DNA of 12,657 nt from Patescibacteria group bacterium UBA6257 (GTDB lineage Bacteria > Patescibacteriota > Minisyncoccia > UBA6257). The notes under the pieces were generated by a model. That model did not search any database. It saw nothing but the letters and a program-made list of their open reading frames with translations, and had not been told where the DNA came from. This document shows positions 7,174 to 12,657 of the stretch, piece by piece. The position numbers were made by a program, and so were the translations under genes. The stretch spans positions 1 to 12,657 of the forward strand of contig DJVL01000014.1 of NCBI GenBank assembly GCA_002440845.1, written 5' to 3'. How positions within the stretch are numbered: position 1 is the stretch's first letter; the number at the start of each line of letters is the position of its first letter.

Positions 7174-7785
7174 TTATTTTGCGTTTTTATCTTCATTGTC
7201 TGACTGATTATAGTAAGTCCAAAGAGTAATATTATATTCCAAAACCGGCGAAGGTAATGTTTTTGTGGTTTTCTTTTTGGCTGACGACGAGGAAACCTGT
7301 TGTGAGATATCGGCAAATTTTACTTCCGTATTTAAAAAATCCATCAATCTTAATTCCTTTTCTATTTCCCCTGCCCATTGCTTAAAATCATCATAAGAAG
7401 CGCTAAAAGAAGTTCTTATTTCTAAAAAATTCATTTCTTTTTCTATCCCTTCCTTAAAAACTATAGTGTTTAAAGTAATGCCTAATTTCTTAGAAATAAC
7501 ATCCAAGATCGCTAAGACTTCAGCAGTTTCAGGCTTATCAGGAAGAGCGAAATTGATATTCGCTATTTGGTCTCCCAACTTTGAATAATTATCTATCAAA
7601 ACATCAGATTTGGTCTTGTATTCTTTTAGCAAAGCAATTTTTTCTTCTGCTTCCTTTACTTTTGTTTTTAATTCTTTTTCTTCGGACAAAGCCGGTCTAA
7701 TCATTTTTATAAATAGAAAGGCGCTGGCCCCTATTAATAAAGTTATGATTAAAATAGAAATATTCTGCTTGGTGGTTTCTTTCAT
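7174..7785 (-). CDS. pilO: PilO-like inner-membrane pilus assembly protein
   Basis: PilO pairs with PilN to form the alignment platform of the type IV pilus in the inner membrane. The 203 residues have the family architecture: short cytoplasmic N terminus, a transmembrane helix at about 9-29 (ISILIITLLIGASAFLFI), a charged coiled coil at 34-76, and a ferredoxin-like alpha/beta domain (about 77-160) beginning at the usual ALPDKPETAEVLAILDVISK segment. That domain continues through an ITLNTI strand and a DDFKQWAGEIE helix. A serine/lysine linker (165-178) is followed by a final strand and a hydrophilic tail. Sequence identity in this family is low; the call rests on architecture, the ALP-x-x-x-E-x-x-x-L motif and position between pilN-like and pilB genes. 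Leader: 89 bases of A/T without a Shine-Dalgarno. Confidence 0.85.
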   Translation of the reverse strand: MKETTKQNISILIITLLIGASAFLFIKMIRPALSEEKELKTKVKEAEEKIALLKEYKTKSDVLIDNYSKLGDQIANINFALPDKPETAEVLAILDVISKKLGITLNTIVFKEGIEKEMNFLEIRTSFSASYDDFKQWAGEIEKELRLMDFLNTEVKFADISQQVSSSSAKKKTTKTLPSPVLEYNITLWTYYNQSDNEDKNAK

Positions 7786-7874
7786 TTTTAATATTAAAAA
7801 AATTTTAATAATATTTTAAATCATTTTTGATTTTTTAAAAAAAGTAAAATAAAAAAATCTTATTTTTTAGTTTT

Positions 7875-8414
7875 TTAGAACCTCAAAAAATTTGACTGGA
7901 AAAAAACATCCAAAGAAAAACTAACGGTTCCGTCTTTGGTAGTTTTCATATCTTTGACTGAAACCATTTTAACTTTATCAGGACTATTGACAAGCCCATT
8001 TACTGCTTCGCTGAAAGTTTTCTGGTCTTTGGCTATGCCTTCAAGGGTCAAAGAATTTTCCTCAATGGAAAATTTCCAATAAGTATAATAGACATCAGGA
8101 TGAGTAATGCCTTCAATACCAGTCAAAGCTTTTGAAAGATAAGTATGGTTGTTCAACAATATTAATAAATTATTCAGCTTTTTTTCAAAAGAAATTACTT
8201 CTTGCTCCTTTTCAAAGGGCAAGCTCTCCCTTAACGAAGAAATCTGTTTCTCCAGCATATTCAGTTGATTTTTTTGATTTTTGTTCCAGTAATCCAAGGC
8301 AAACCAAGCACCAGCGGTTAAAATAAAAATTATAAAAGAAAAAATGAGCAAACCTTTCGGCCAAGCCGGAGGCGACTCTTTTGGTTTTAAAGCGCTAATA
8401 TCTATATTGGCCAT
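7875..8414 (-). CDS. pilN: PilN-like inner-membrane pilus assembly protein
   Basis: PilN links cytoplasmic PilM to the membrane and heterodimerises with PilO. The 179 residues show a cytoplasmic N-terminal peptide (MANIDISALKPKE), the part that in characterised systems docks into PilM, a transmembrane helix at about 21-42, a coiled coil (about 45-90), then an alpha/beta domain. That domain matches the fimbrial-assembly family pattern: L-x-x-I-x-x-x-THPDVYYTYWKF, a strand SLTLEGIAKD, helix FSEAVNGLVNS and final strand VSFSLDVFF. The N-terminal I-N-L-L-P-x-E motif typical of many PilN proteins is replaced by IDISALKPKE. It follows pilM by 129 bases and precedes pilO by 89 bases. A possible promoter of its own lies at 8470-8498. 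Confidence 0.85.
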   Translation of the reverse strand: MANIDISALKPKESPPAWPKGLLIFSFIIFILTAGAWFALDYWNKNQKNQLNMLEKQISSLRESLPFEKEQEVISFEKKLNNLLILLNNHTYLSKALTGIEGITHPDVYYTYWKFSIEENSLTLEGIAKDQKTFSEAVNGLVNSPDKVKMVSVKDMKTTKDGTVSFSLDVFFQSNFLRF

Positions 8415-8469
8415 TAATTTTTAAAAATTAATAAATTAAATTTTTAATTGTTTCCACTCTTTAAATATA

Positions 8470-8498
8470 ATTTTATCTTTTTTCAAAAAACAAAGCAA
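8470..8498 (-). promoter_or_regulatory. Possible internal promoter upstream of pilN
   Basis: On the minus strand, TTGCTT (8498-8493), 17 bases, TAAAAT (8475-8470). Both hexamers are partial matches and the background is extremely A/T-rich, so chance is a real alternative. The 129-base gap between pilM and pilN makes a separate promoter reasonable. Confidence 0.35.
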
Positions 8499-8543
8499 GG
8501 GGATAAACAAAAATAAATTTTAAAATAAAAAAAGAAATCTCGT

Positions 8544-9602
8544 TTAAATATTTTTTAACACCACGGCGCAAGCACTGCTTAAACTTGTGCCCACTTCTTT
8601 AATTATTGGCGCCAAATTGGGATTATAGGAAATTAATCCCCAAGCAAAAGGATCGCCTTTTAATATTGGCAAACCAAGCTGCTGGTAATAATACTCTTCT
8701 AATCCTCCAAGATTGGCTCCTCCGCCGGTAAAAATAATTTTCTCAACTTTTCTTTTTGTTCTTAAATAATAATTTCCGCTAATCTTTTCTATTTCTCTTT
8801 TAATCACATCAAGAAGCGGAGTAAGCAGATTTATTATTTTTACATCTCCCTGAAATTGAATTTTTAAACCATAAGACCTTTTTAATTCTTCTGCCCGGAA
8901 CGGATTAATTCCCAAGCCGCTGGCTATTACTTGCGTCAAGTCGCCACCGGCAGTATCTATATTGTAGCTCATCCTTAAAGCTCCCTGATCCATTACGCTT
9001 AGACAGGTGCTTCTTCCTCCTATATCCACTAAAACCGCCGGCCCTGTTTCTTTTTTCCCAAATAATCTACAAACAGCTACGTTTTCCAATTCCAAACCCT
9101 TCAACTCTATCTTCAAAGCTTGAGCAATATTAATATACCTTTTTATCGCTTCTGTCGGCACAGCCATCAAAACAATCGTCATTTTCCCGTTTATTCTCTC
9201 AATAATCTGCCAGTCCAAAGTAACATCGTTTAAAGGCATAGGAATGTATTGACCAGCTTGAAATTTAATTGCTTTTACCAACTCTCTCTCAGTCATTTCC
9301 GGCAATTCTAAGGTAGAAATGAATCCAGAAAAGCTTGGGAGTGAAAGATAAGCTTCTCCGGTTTTTGGCTTGACATCTTCCATTGTTTTCTTAAGGAGCA
9401 AAGCGGTGCTTTCTTCCAAGAGCTTAAAACTGCTTGTTTGAATAGCGTCATTGATTCTTTCCAAGTGGCCAAATTTTTCCAAGATCCCGTAATTGGTTAA
9501 TTCAACCTTACTATTGGCTTTTCTTAACTCCACTATTTTTATGGAAGTAGTTCCGATATCTATGCCTAATAAAAGTTTTTTGCCCAACAAGTTTAATAAC
9601 AT
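8544..9602 (-). CDS. pilM: PilM, actin-like type IV pilus assembly protein
   Basis: Cytoplasmic FtsA/actin-fold ATP-binding protein that binds the N terminus of PilN and links the inner-membrane pilus complex to PilB. Numbered from the upstream GTG at 9611, the nucleotide motifs are: phosphate-1 GIDIGTTSIKIVEL (16-29), phosphate-2 DIGGRST (196-202) and adenosine motif TGGGANLGGL (295-304). The segment EMTERELVKAIKFQAGQYIPMP is a family hallmark. Length (352-355) is typical. I chose ATG 9602 because it gives the compact MLLNLLGKK start; GTG 9611 is in frame and only three codons longer, so either may be right. A clear promoter at 9634-9663 serves the gene, which is the first of the pilus block, with a leader of only about 25 bases. 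Divergent comF lies 97 bases away. Confidence 0.95.
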   Translation of the reverse strand: MLLNLLGKKLLLGIDIGTTSIKIVELRKANSKVELTNYGILEKFGHLERINDAIQTSSFKLLEESTALLLKKTMEDVKPKTGEAYLSLPSFSGFISTLELPEMTERELVKAIKFQAGQYIPMPLNDVTLDWQIIERINGKMTIVLMAVPTEAIKRYINIAQALKIELKGLELENVAVCRLFGKKETGPAVLVDIGGRSTCLSVMDQGALRMSYNIDTAGGDLTQVIASGLGINPFRAEELKRSYGLKIQFQGDVKIINLLTPLLDVIKREIEKISGNYYLRTKRKVEKIIFTGGGANLGGLEEYYYQQLGLPILKGDPFAWGLISYNPNLAPIIKEVGTSLSSACAVVLKNI

Positions 9603-9614
9603 ATCTTTCACTAT

Positions 9615-9643
9615 TTAACTATATTATAACAATATTATATAAT
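9615..9643 (+). promoter_or_regulatory. Possible divergent promoter for comF
   Basis: On the plus strand, TTAACT (9615-9620), 17 bases and a perfect TATAAT (9638-9643). It overlaps the pilM -10 element, so the two promoters would compete for polymerase and could coordinate pilus and comF expression. The -35 match is weak (four of six). Confidence 0.4.
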
Positions 9644-9663
9644 AATACCATAACTTTTGCCAA
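9634..9663 (-). promoter_or_regulatory. Promoter of the pilM-to-pilB block
   Basis: On the minus strand, -35 TTGGCA (9663-9658), an 18-base spacer, and a perfect -10 TATAAT (9639-9634). The predicted start near 9627 leaves a very short leader before the pilM start. This is the best promoter signal between pilM and comF. Confidence 0.65.
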
Positions 9664-9707
9664 ATACAACACTCGGAAAATTGTAAATTGGTAATTGAAA
9701 ATTTATT

Positions 9708-10460
9708 ATGCCGCCCCGCCGTTTTTTGTTTTTAAAATCAACCCTAAAGAAATTAAGCAATCTTTTCCTTGACGCTATTTTCCCGTGGCAATGTGTTAAT
9801 TGTGAAAAAGAATCTTTAAATCCCTATCCCCTTTGCCGGGAATGTTTTGAAAAAATCCCAATAAATTCTTTTTTTATTTGTCCGGCCTGTGGAAAAAGAA
9901 TCCCGTCTTTAAAAAATTGCTCCTGTCGTCAAAGAAAAAAAATTTCTGCTTTGGGCGTTGTCTCTTCCTATGAAAATCAAATTATTAAAAAACTGATTTT
10001 TGCTTTTAAATACCAAAGCATTATTTCCGTCCAGACTCCTCTTTCGTTTTTAATAAAAAAATTTCTTGATAGTTCCTGTTTCTTTAAAGATTTAGATAAA
10101 GAAAAAACTGTTGTTATTCCTGTCCCGCTTCATAAAATTAAAAGAAGACAAAGAAGGTTTAATCAGGCGGAGCTCTTGGCAAAAAAAGTAGCAATTGATT
10201 TTTCTTTTTCCTACAGCGAAAAGGCGGTTATAAAAATTAAAAATAATCCACCTCAGGCAAAAATAAAACACCCGGAGGCAAGAAAAGAAAATATAAAAAA
10301 TACATTTAAGGTAATAAGGAAAGAAGAGATAAAAAACAAAATTGTGATTTTGGTTGACGATGTTTATACCACTGGCGCTACGATGGAAGAAATAGCAAAT
10401 ATTTTAAAAGACGCTGGCGCGAAAAAAATCATTGGTTTAGTTTTAGCAAGCGGAGGGTAG
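9708..10460 (+). CDS. comF: ComF family phosphoribosyltransferase-like competence protein
   Basis: ComF proteins have an N-terminal zinc-binding region and a C-terminal phosphoribosyltransferase fold; in several bacteria they are needed for natural transformation after DNA enters the cytoplasm. The 250 residues show cysteine pairs C29/C32, C43/C46, C58/C61 and C71/C73, then VVIPVPLHKIKRRQRRFNQAE (the conserved R-x-R-G-F-N-Q element, with Arg in place of Gly), and the PRPP loop ILVDDVYTTGATMEE with DDVYTTGAT at 217-225. A lysine-rich stretch (183-211) lies between them. It is the only plus-strand gene and is divergent from pilM; a pilus plus ComF is consistent with a DNA-uptake pathway. The last ten bases overlap the 3' end of the opposite-strand tRNA gene. 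ATG 9708 has no Shine-Dalgarno. Confidence 0.93.
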   Translation: MPPRRFLFLKSTLKKLSNLFLDAIFPWQCVNCEKESLNPYPLCRECFEKIPINSFFICPACGKRIPSLKNCSCRQRKKISALGVVSSYENQIIKKLIFAFKYQSIISVQTPLSFLIKKFLDSSCFFKDLDKEKTVVIPVPLHKIKRRQRRFNQAELLAKKVAIDFSFSYSEKAVIKIKNNPPQAKIKHPEARKENIKNTFKVIRKEEIKNKIVILVDDVYTTGATMEEIANILKDAGAKKIIGLVLASGG

Positions 10461-10532
10461 AGGATTCGAACCTCTAGGGGCTTTCGCCCACCGCTTTTCG
10501 AGAGCGGCGCAATGCCGTTCTGCCAACCCTCC
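10451..10532 (-). tRNA. tRNA-Ser (anticodon CGA)
   Basis: The minus strand folds into a class II tRNA. Acceptor GGAGGGT (10532-10526) pairs with ACCCTCC (10458-10452) and the discriminator is G (10451). The D-arm has a 3-base stem GCA/TGC with GG in the loop, and the anticodon stem CCGCT/AGCGG holds loop CTCGAAA, giving anticodon CGA for serine UCG codons. A long variable arm, GGGC-GAAA-GCCC, is diagnostic of Ser/Leu/Tyr, and T-arm AGAGG/CCTCT has loop TTCGAAT. CCA is not encoded; CTT follows the discriminator. The 3' end overlaps the comF stop region by ten bases on the other strand. It lies downstream of the aldolase and could be read through from it. Confidence 0.96.
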
Positions 10533-10547
10533 AGTAAATTTCCTAAT

Positions 10548-10607
10548 TTCAATCAATAAATTCCAAAGTATTTCAATATATTTCTATGTATTTCAATGTA
10601 TTCCCAT
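10548..10607 (-). repeat. Six-unit degenerate decamer tandem repeat overlapping the aldolase 3' end
   Basis: Plus-strand units in strict 10-base phase: TTCAATCAAT (10548), AAATTCCAAA (10558), GTATTTCAAT (10568), ATATTTCTAT (10578), GTATTTCAAT (10588) and GTATTCCCAT (10598). On the minus strand the consensus is ATTGAAATAC. The last units overlap the end of the aldolase gene, whose final codons Ile-His and TGA stop lie inside the array. The same unit occurs at 3604-3697, including an exact shared 14-mer (10587-10600). There are no spacers, so this is not a CRISPR. Confidence 0.8.
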
Positions 10608-11354
10608 TGCCTTTTTTATTCTTTCTGTCATTAACAAAGGATTGTCGCTCTGCCAAACATTTCTGCCAACAGCTAAACCGCTTACACCTGATTTGATGGC
10701 GTTTTCCAAAATTTTAAAAAATTCTCCTTCGCTTATTTTTGGCCCTCCAGATAAAACTACTTTTGTTTTTCCCGCTAAAAGGACAGCTTTTTTTAACCCT
10801 TCTTCGCTTTTTGGATATTTTATTTTTATCATATCTGCTCCCAATTCTAAACCAACTCTTGCCGCATAACTAACCATTTCTTCTGAAGCTGGGTCTAAGA
10901 CTCTGCCTCCCCGGGGATAAAGCCAAGCAATAGCCGCTAATCCTAAACTATGCGCTTCTTCCTGAATCCTGCCAAATTCTTCCATCATTTTTTGCTCAAA
11001 ATTGCTTCCCAAATAAATTGTGTAACCTACTGCTTTGGCGCCTAATTTTTTAGCATAAGACACCGAACAATTGCAAGCGGCATAAGGTTCAGGAACTTCG
11101 GCAATATTTGTTTTTCCATTTAATTTCAAAATCAAGGGAACTTTTTTAGCATAAACAGCTTGAGTATAATATTTTTCTGCTATGCCTTTTTGTAAAATAA
11201 TGCCTGAATAACCGCCTTTAACTGCCAAATCTAAAATATATTCCGGATCAAAACTTCTTCCTCTTAAATCTTTTGGCCCGTGCTCCATGCCGTGGTCATA
11301 AGCCAAAATTAAAGTTTTGGCTTGAGGAAAAAACGGAGTTAAAAAATTTTTCAT
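10593..11354 (-). CDS. Class I fructose-bisphosphate aldolase, archaeal (DhnA/FbaB) type
   Basis: Reversibly splits fructose 1,6-bisphosphate into dihydroxyacetone phosphate and glyceraldehyde 3-phosphate through a Schiff base; a cytoplasmic TIM barrel. The 253 residues match the archaeal/DhnA subfamily in length. Landmarks: AYDHGMEHGP (18-27) with D20 and H21, the strand VPLILKLNGKT (72-82), AWLYPRGG (143-150) with Y146, ADMIKIKYP (173-181) with K177 as the likely Schiff-base lysine, and LSGGPK (201-206) plus GLAVGRNVWQ (226-235) forming the phosphate site. Y146 and K177 fall at the same numbers as in the Thermoproteus tenax enzyme, as I recall it. Upstream on the same strand lie a GIY-YIG gene and a PfkB kinase, suggesting a kinase-aldolase operon. 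The C terminus (MGIH) and TGA stop run into a decamer repeat. A 2-amino-3,7-dideoxy-heptulosonate synthase role is possible for this family, but the kinase neighbour favours the aldolase. Confidence 0.9.
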   Translation of the reverse strand: MKNFLTPFFPQAKTLILAYDHGMEHGPKDLRGRSFDPEYILDLAVKGGYSGIILQKGIAEKYYTQAVYAKKVPLILKLNGKTNIAEVPEPYAACNCSVSYAKKLGAKAVGYTIYLGSNFEQKMMEEFGRIQEEAHSLGLAAIAWLYPRGGRVLDPASEEMVSYAARVGLELGADMIKIKYPKSEEGLKKAVLLAGKTKVVLSGGPKISEGEFFKILENAIKSGVSGLAVGRNVWQSDNPLLMTERIKKAMGIH

Positions 11355-11380
11355 AATAATTTTTTATTGACTTTAATTTT

Positions 11381-11638
11381 TTACCCTGTTAAATAAGATT
11401 TGAGCCTTCTTTTAATAAACATCTTACCATAATATGTCTTTAAATACTTTTCACGATGAGTAGCATCTTGCTGGTTTAAACAAGCTTCATAATATATTAA
11501 CTTGAATGGTTTTCTATTTTTTGTTGATTCAACTAATCCTTTTTTATGTTGCTCAAATCTTAATTTTAAATTTTCCGTATATCCTGTATAGAATTTTTTA
11601 TCTTTTATTGATTGTAAAACATAAACGAAGAAAAACAT
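11381..11638 (-). CDS. Small GIY-YIG nuclease (UPF0213/COG2827-like)
   Basis: A single GIY-YIG domain, 85 residues from ATG 11638. It has VYVLQS and FYTGYTENLKLRFEQHKKG (the GIY and YIG strands plus the catalytic Arg in LRFEQH), KLIYYEACLNQQDATHREKYLK with the metal-binding Glu in REKYLK, and a basic C terminus FIKRRLKSYLTG. Stand-alone proteins of this size are common and scattered in bacteria, including CPR; the substrate is unknown. A TTG at 11644 is in frame two codons upstream, but ATG gives the normal start. The gene is wedged between pfkB (16-base gap) and the aldolase (26-base gap). It is bounded by a perfect 14-base inverted repeat; its last codons Leu-Thr-Gly are part of one arm. 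It may be a mobile cassette inserted into a two-gene operon. Confidence 0.9.
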   Translation of the reverse strand: MFFFVYVLQSIKDKKFYTGYTENLKLRFEQHKKGLVESTKNRKPFKLIYYEACLNQQDATHREKYLKTYYGKMFIKRRLKSYLTG

Positions 11639-11668
11639 ATCCAAAAATTTAAAATTATTTAACAGGGT
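11383..11668. mobile_element. Putative GIY-YIG cassette with 14-base inverted terminal repeats
   Basis: The perfect inverted repeats ACCCTGTTAAATAA (11383-11396) and TTATTTAACAGGGT (11655-11668) enclose essentially nothing but the GIY-YIG gene. The left arm encodes the last residues of the nuclease; the right arm holds the last codons and TAA stop of the PfkB kinase. AATTTT occurs just outside both ends (11375-11380 and 11670-11675), which could be a target duplication or simple A/T chance. No transposase is present. That this is a mobile unit is inference from the coincidence of repeat boundaries with gene boundaries. Confidence 0.5.
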
Positions 11669-12656
11669 GAATTTTAAGATGCTGGAATCGAGATTTTTTA
11701 AAATCTGTTTTTTTCATAATGCCTGTTTTAGCTCCTAATTGGCTGACTACTGAACCAGAGTTAAAAATAGCCAACCGAATAGCTTCCTTGATTAAATTTT
11801 CCGAAATTTCTCCGGCTTTAACAAAAACAGAAACAAAAGCAGAGGCAAAAGCGTCGCCGGCGCCAGTTTTATCCTTAACTTTACTTAACCTAAGCGCTTC
11901 AGCCTGCCATAAATAATGGCCGTCAGAAACGCTAACCCCCTTATCACCTTTTGTCATCACCACCACTCCTTTGATTAAATCATCTAATTTTTGAAAGATT
12001 TTTTTCTCTTGATGAAAAGAAATATCCGTTAAATAAGAAGCTTCTTCCTGATTACAAATAAAGATTTTAAATTTATTTAACCAGCCGGGATTATCTTTTA
12101 AAAAAGCAATTTCTCTGGCGCCGGGATTAGTGGCTAAAAAAATATGATTTTCAGCGGCGTATTTAATAATTTTTGTTAAAATATTTTTTTCTTTTCCCAA
12201 AGAACCCAAAAACAGCCACTTTGTTTTAAGGCCGCCTTTGACTATTCCATCAAAAGACAGATACTCGCCCGCGCCCTTGTAAGAGACAATGGTTCTTTCT
12301 CCTTTTGGGGTTAAAAAAATTATTGATTGAGCTGTGGGCAAATTCTTGTCTTTTTGAACAAATTTAGTTTCTATTTTTTCTTTTTCCGCCTCTTCTATCA
12401 ATTCCTTGCCAAAAAAATCATTTCCTATTCTAAAAATCGCCGCGGTCTTTAATCCTTGGCGGCTAAAAGTTAAAGCGGTATTAGTGGCGCTGCCGCCGGA
12501 AAAAGTTTTAAATTCTGAAGCGGTAATTTTTGCTCCCAAAGAAAAACAAATGCCTTTGCCGGTAATAAACTTTTTTTTATCATTATAAAAAACGAGGCTG
12601 GGAATCTTCAAAAAATTATCCTTGGTGGCTGAACCAATGGTGATAATATCAAACAT
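11655..12656 (-). CDS. PfkB-family (ribokinase-like) carbohydrate kinase
   Basis: ATP-dependent sugar or sugar-phosphate kinase of the ribokinase fold. The 333 residues carry both family signatures: FSGGSATNTA (52-61, substrate site) and DKTGAGDAFASAF (262-274), with D268 as the catalytic base and the GAG anion hole. VVVMTKGDKGV is the usual strand before the ATP site and NQEEA the magnesium/phosphate segment. The protein begins at ATG 12656, the last full codon of the window, so its leader is not visible. The adjacent aldolase suggests a 6-phosphofructokinase-type role, filling the PfkA step in a reduced genome; ribokinase, fructokinase or nucleoside kinase activity cannot be excluded from sequence. 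The final codons (HPVK and TAA) lie in the right inverted repeat of the GIY-YIG unit, so the native C terminus may have been altered by an insertion. Confidence 0.9.
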   Translation of the reverse strand: MFDIITIGSATKDNFLKIPSLVFYNDKKKFITGKGICFSLGAKITASEFKTFSGGSATNTALTFSRQGLKTAAIFRIGNDFFGKELIEEAEKEKIETKFVQKDKNLPTAQSIIFLTPKGERTIVSYKGAGEYLSFDGIVKGGLKTKWLFLGSLGKEKNILTKIIKYAAENHIFLATNPGAREIAFLKDNPGWLNKFKIFICNQEEASYLTDISFHQEKKIFQKLDDLIKGVVVMTKGDKGVSVSDGHYLWQAEALRLSKVKDKTGAGDAFASAFVSVFVKAGEISENLIKEAIRLAIFNSGSVVSQLGAKTGIMKKTDFKKSRFQHLKIHPVK

Positions 12657-12657
12657 A

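Noticed and set aside
9603..9611. GTG at 9611 as the pilM start
   Set aside because: Possible and in frame, but the ATG three codons later gives the usual compact start; the difference is minor and noted in the pilM entry.
10364..10552. Minus-strand open frame of 62 codons across the comF end and tRNA
   Set aside because: It consists of antisense comF plus the tRNA gene itself; the tRNA fold explains the sequence.
10548..10607. Possible CRISPR-like array
   Set aside because: Units are 10 bases, contiguous and degenerate, without spacers or cas genes nearby; this is a tandem repeat.
11639..11644. TTG at 11644 as the GIY-YIG start
   Set aside because: It adds only two codons before an ATG that begins directly at the conserved first strand; ATG 11638 is preferred.

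Overview
The window looks like a stretch of a Candidate Phyla Radiation (Patescibacteria, most likely Parcubacteria-type) chromosome. The DNA is strongly AT-rich, with poly-A/T leaders and spacers. The proteins are short versions of universal bacterial families. Nearly all genes lie on one strand, and none of the starts I inspected has a clear Shine-Dalgarno sequence. TGA and TAG both act as stops at natural gene ends, so the code is standard. The phylum assignment is inference from gene content and style; no 16S gene is present.

Layout, left to right. Minus strand: rpoB (3' end cut by the left window edge), a 308-base AT-rich spacer carrying a convincing terminator, a 77-residue protein that resembles a fragment of TsaB, a second ~320-base spacer with decamer repeats, then trmD and a KhpA-like KH-domain gene with a strong sigma70-type promoter. 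Next comes a type IV pilus block transcribed pilM, pilN-like, pilO-like, a small PilP-like membrane protein, and pilB. A divergent promoter region separates pilM from comF, the only plus-strand gene. Beyond comF, again on the minus strand, are a tRNA-Ser(CGA) gene whose 3' end overlaps the end of comF, an archaeal-type class I fructose-bisphosphate aldolase, a tiny GIY-YIG nuclease gene and a PfkB-family sugar kinase.

How the genes fit together: PilM/N/O plus the PilP-like protein form an inner-membrane alignment platform and PilB is its assembly ATPase. ComF is a competence-type phosphoribosyltransferase-fold protein beside this pilus block, which fits DNA uptake. The PfkB kinase and aldolase form a plausible glycolytic pair (sugar phosphate to bisphosphate to trioses). 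RpoB, TrmD, KhpA and the tRNA are core information processing.

The most unusual structure is the GIY-YIG gene. It sits between the kinase and the aldolase and is bounded by a perfect 14-base inverted repeat (11383-11396 and 11655-11668), as if it were a 286-base mobile cassette. A second novelty is a degenerate 10-base repeat (consensus ATTGAAATAC) at two loci, 3604-3697 and 10548-10607; one copy forms a long inverted repeat and the other supplies the stop codon of the aldolase. RpoB has a very divergent rifampicin pocket, and TrmD carries substitutions at normally fixed cofactor-knot and catalytic positions.
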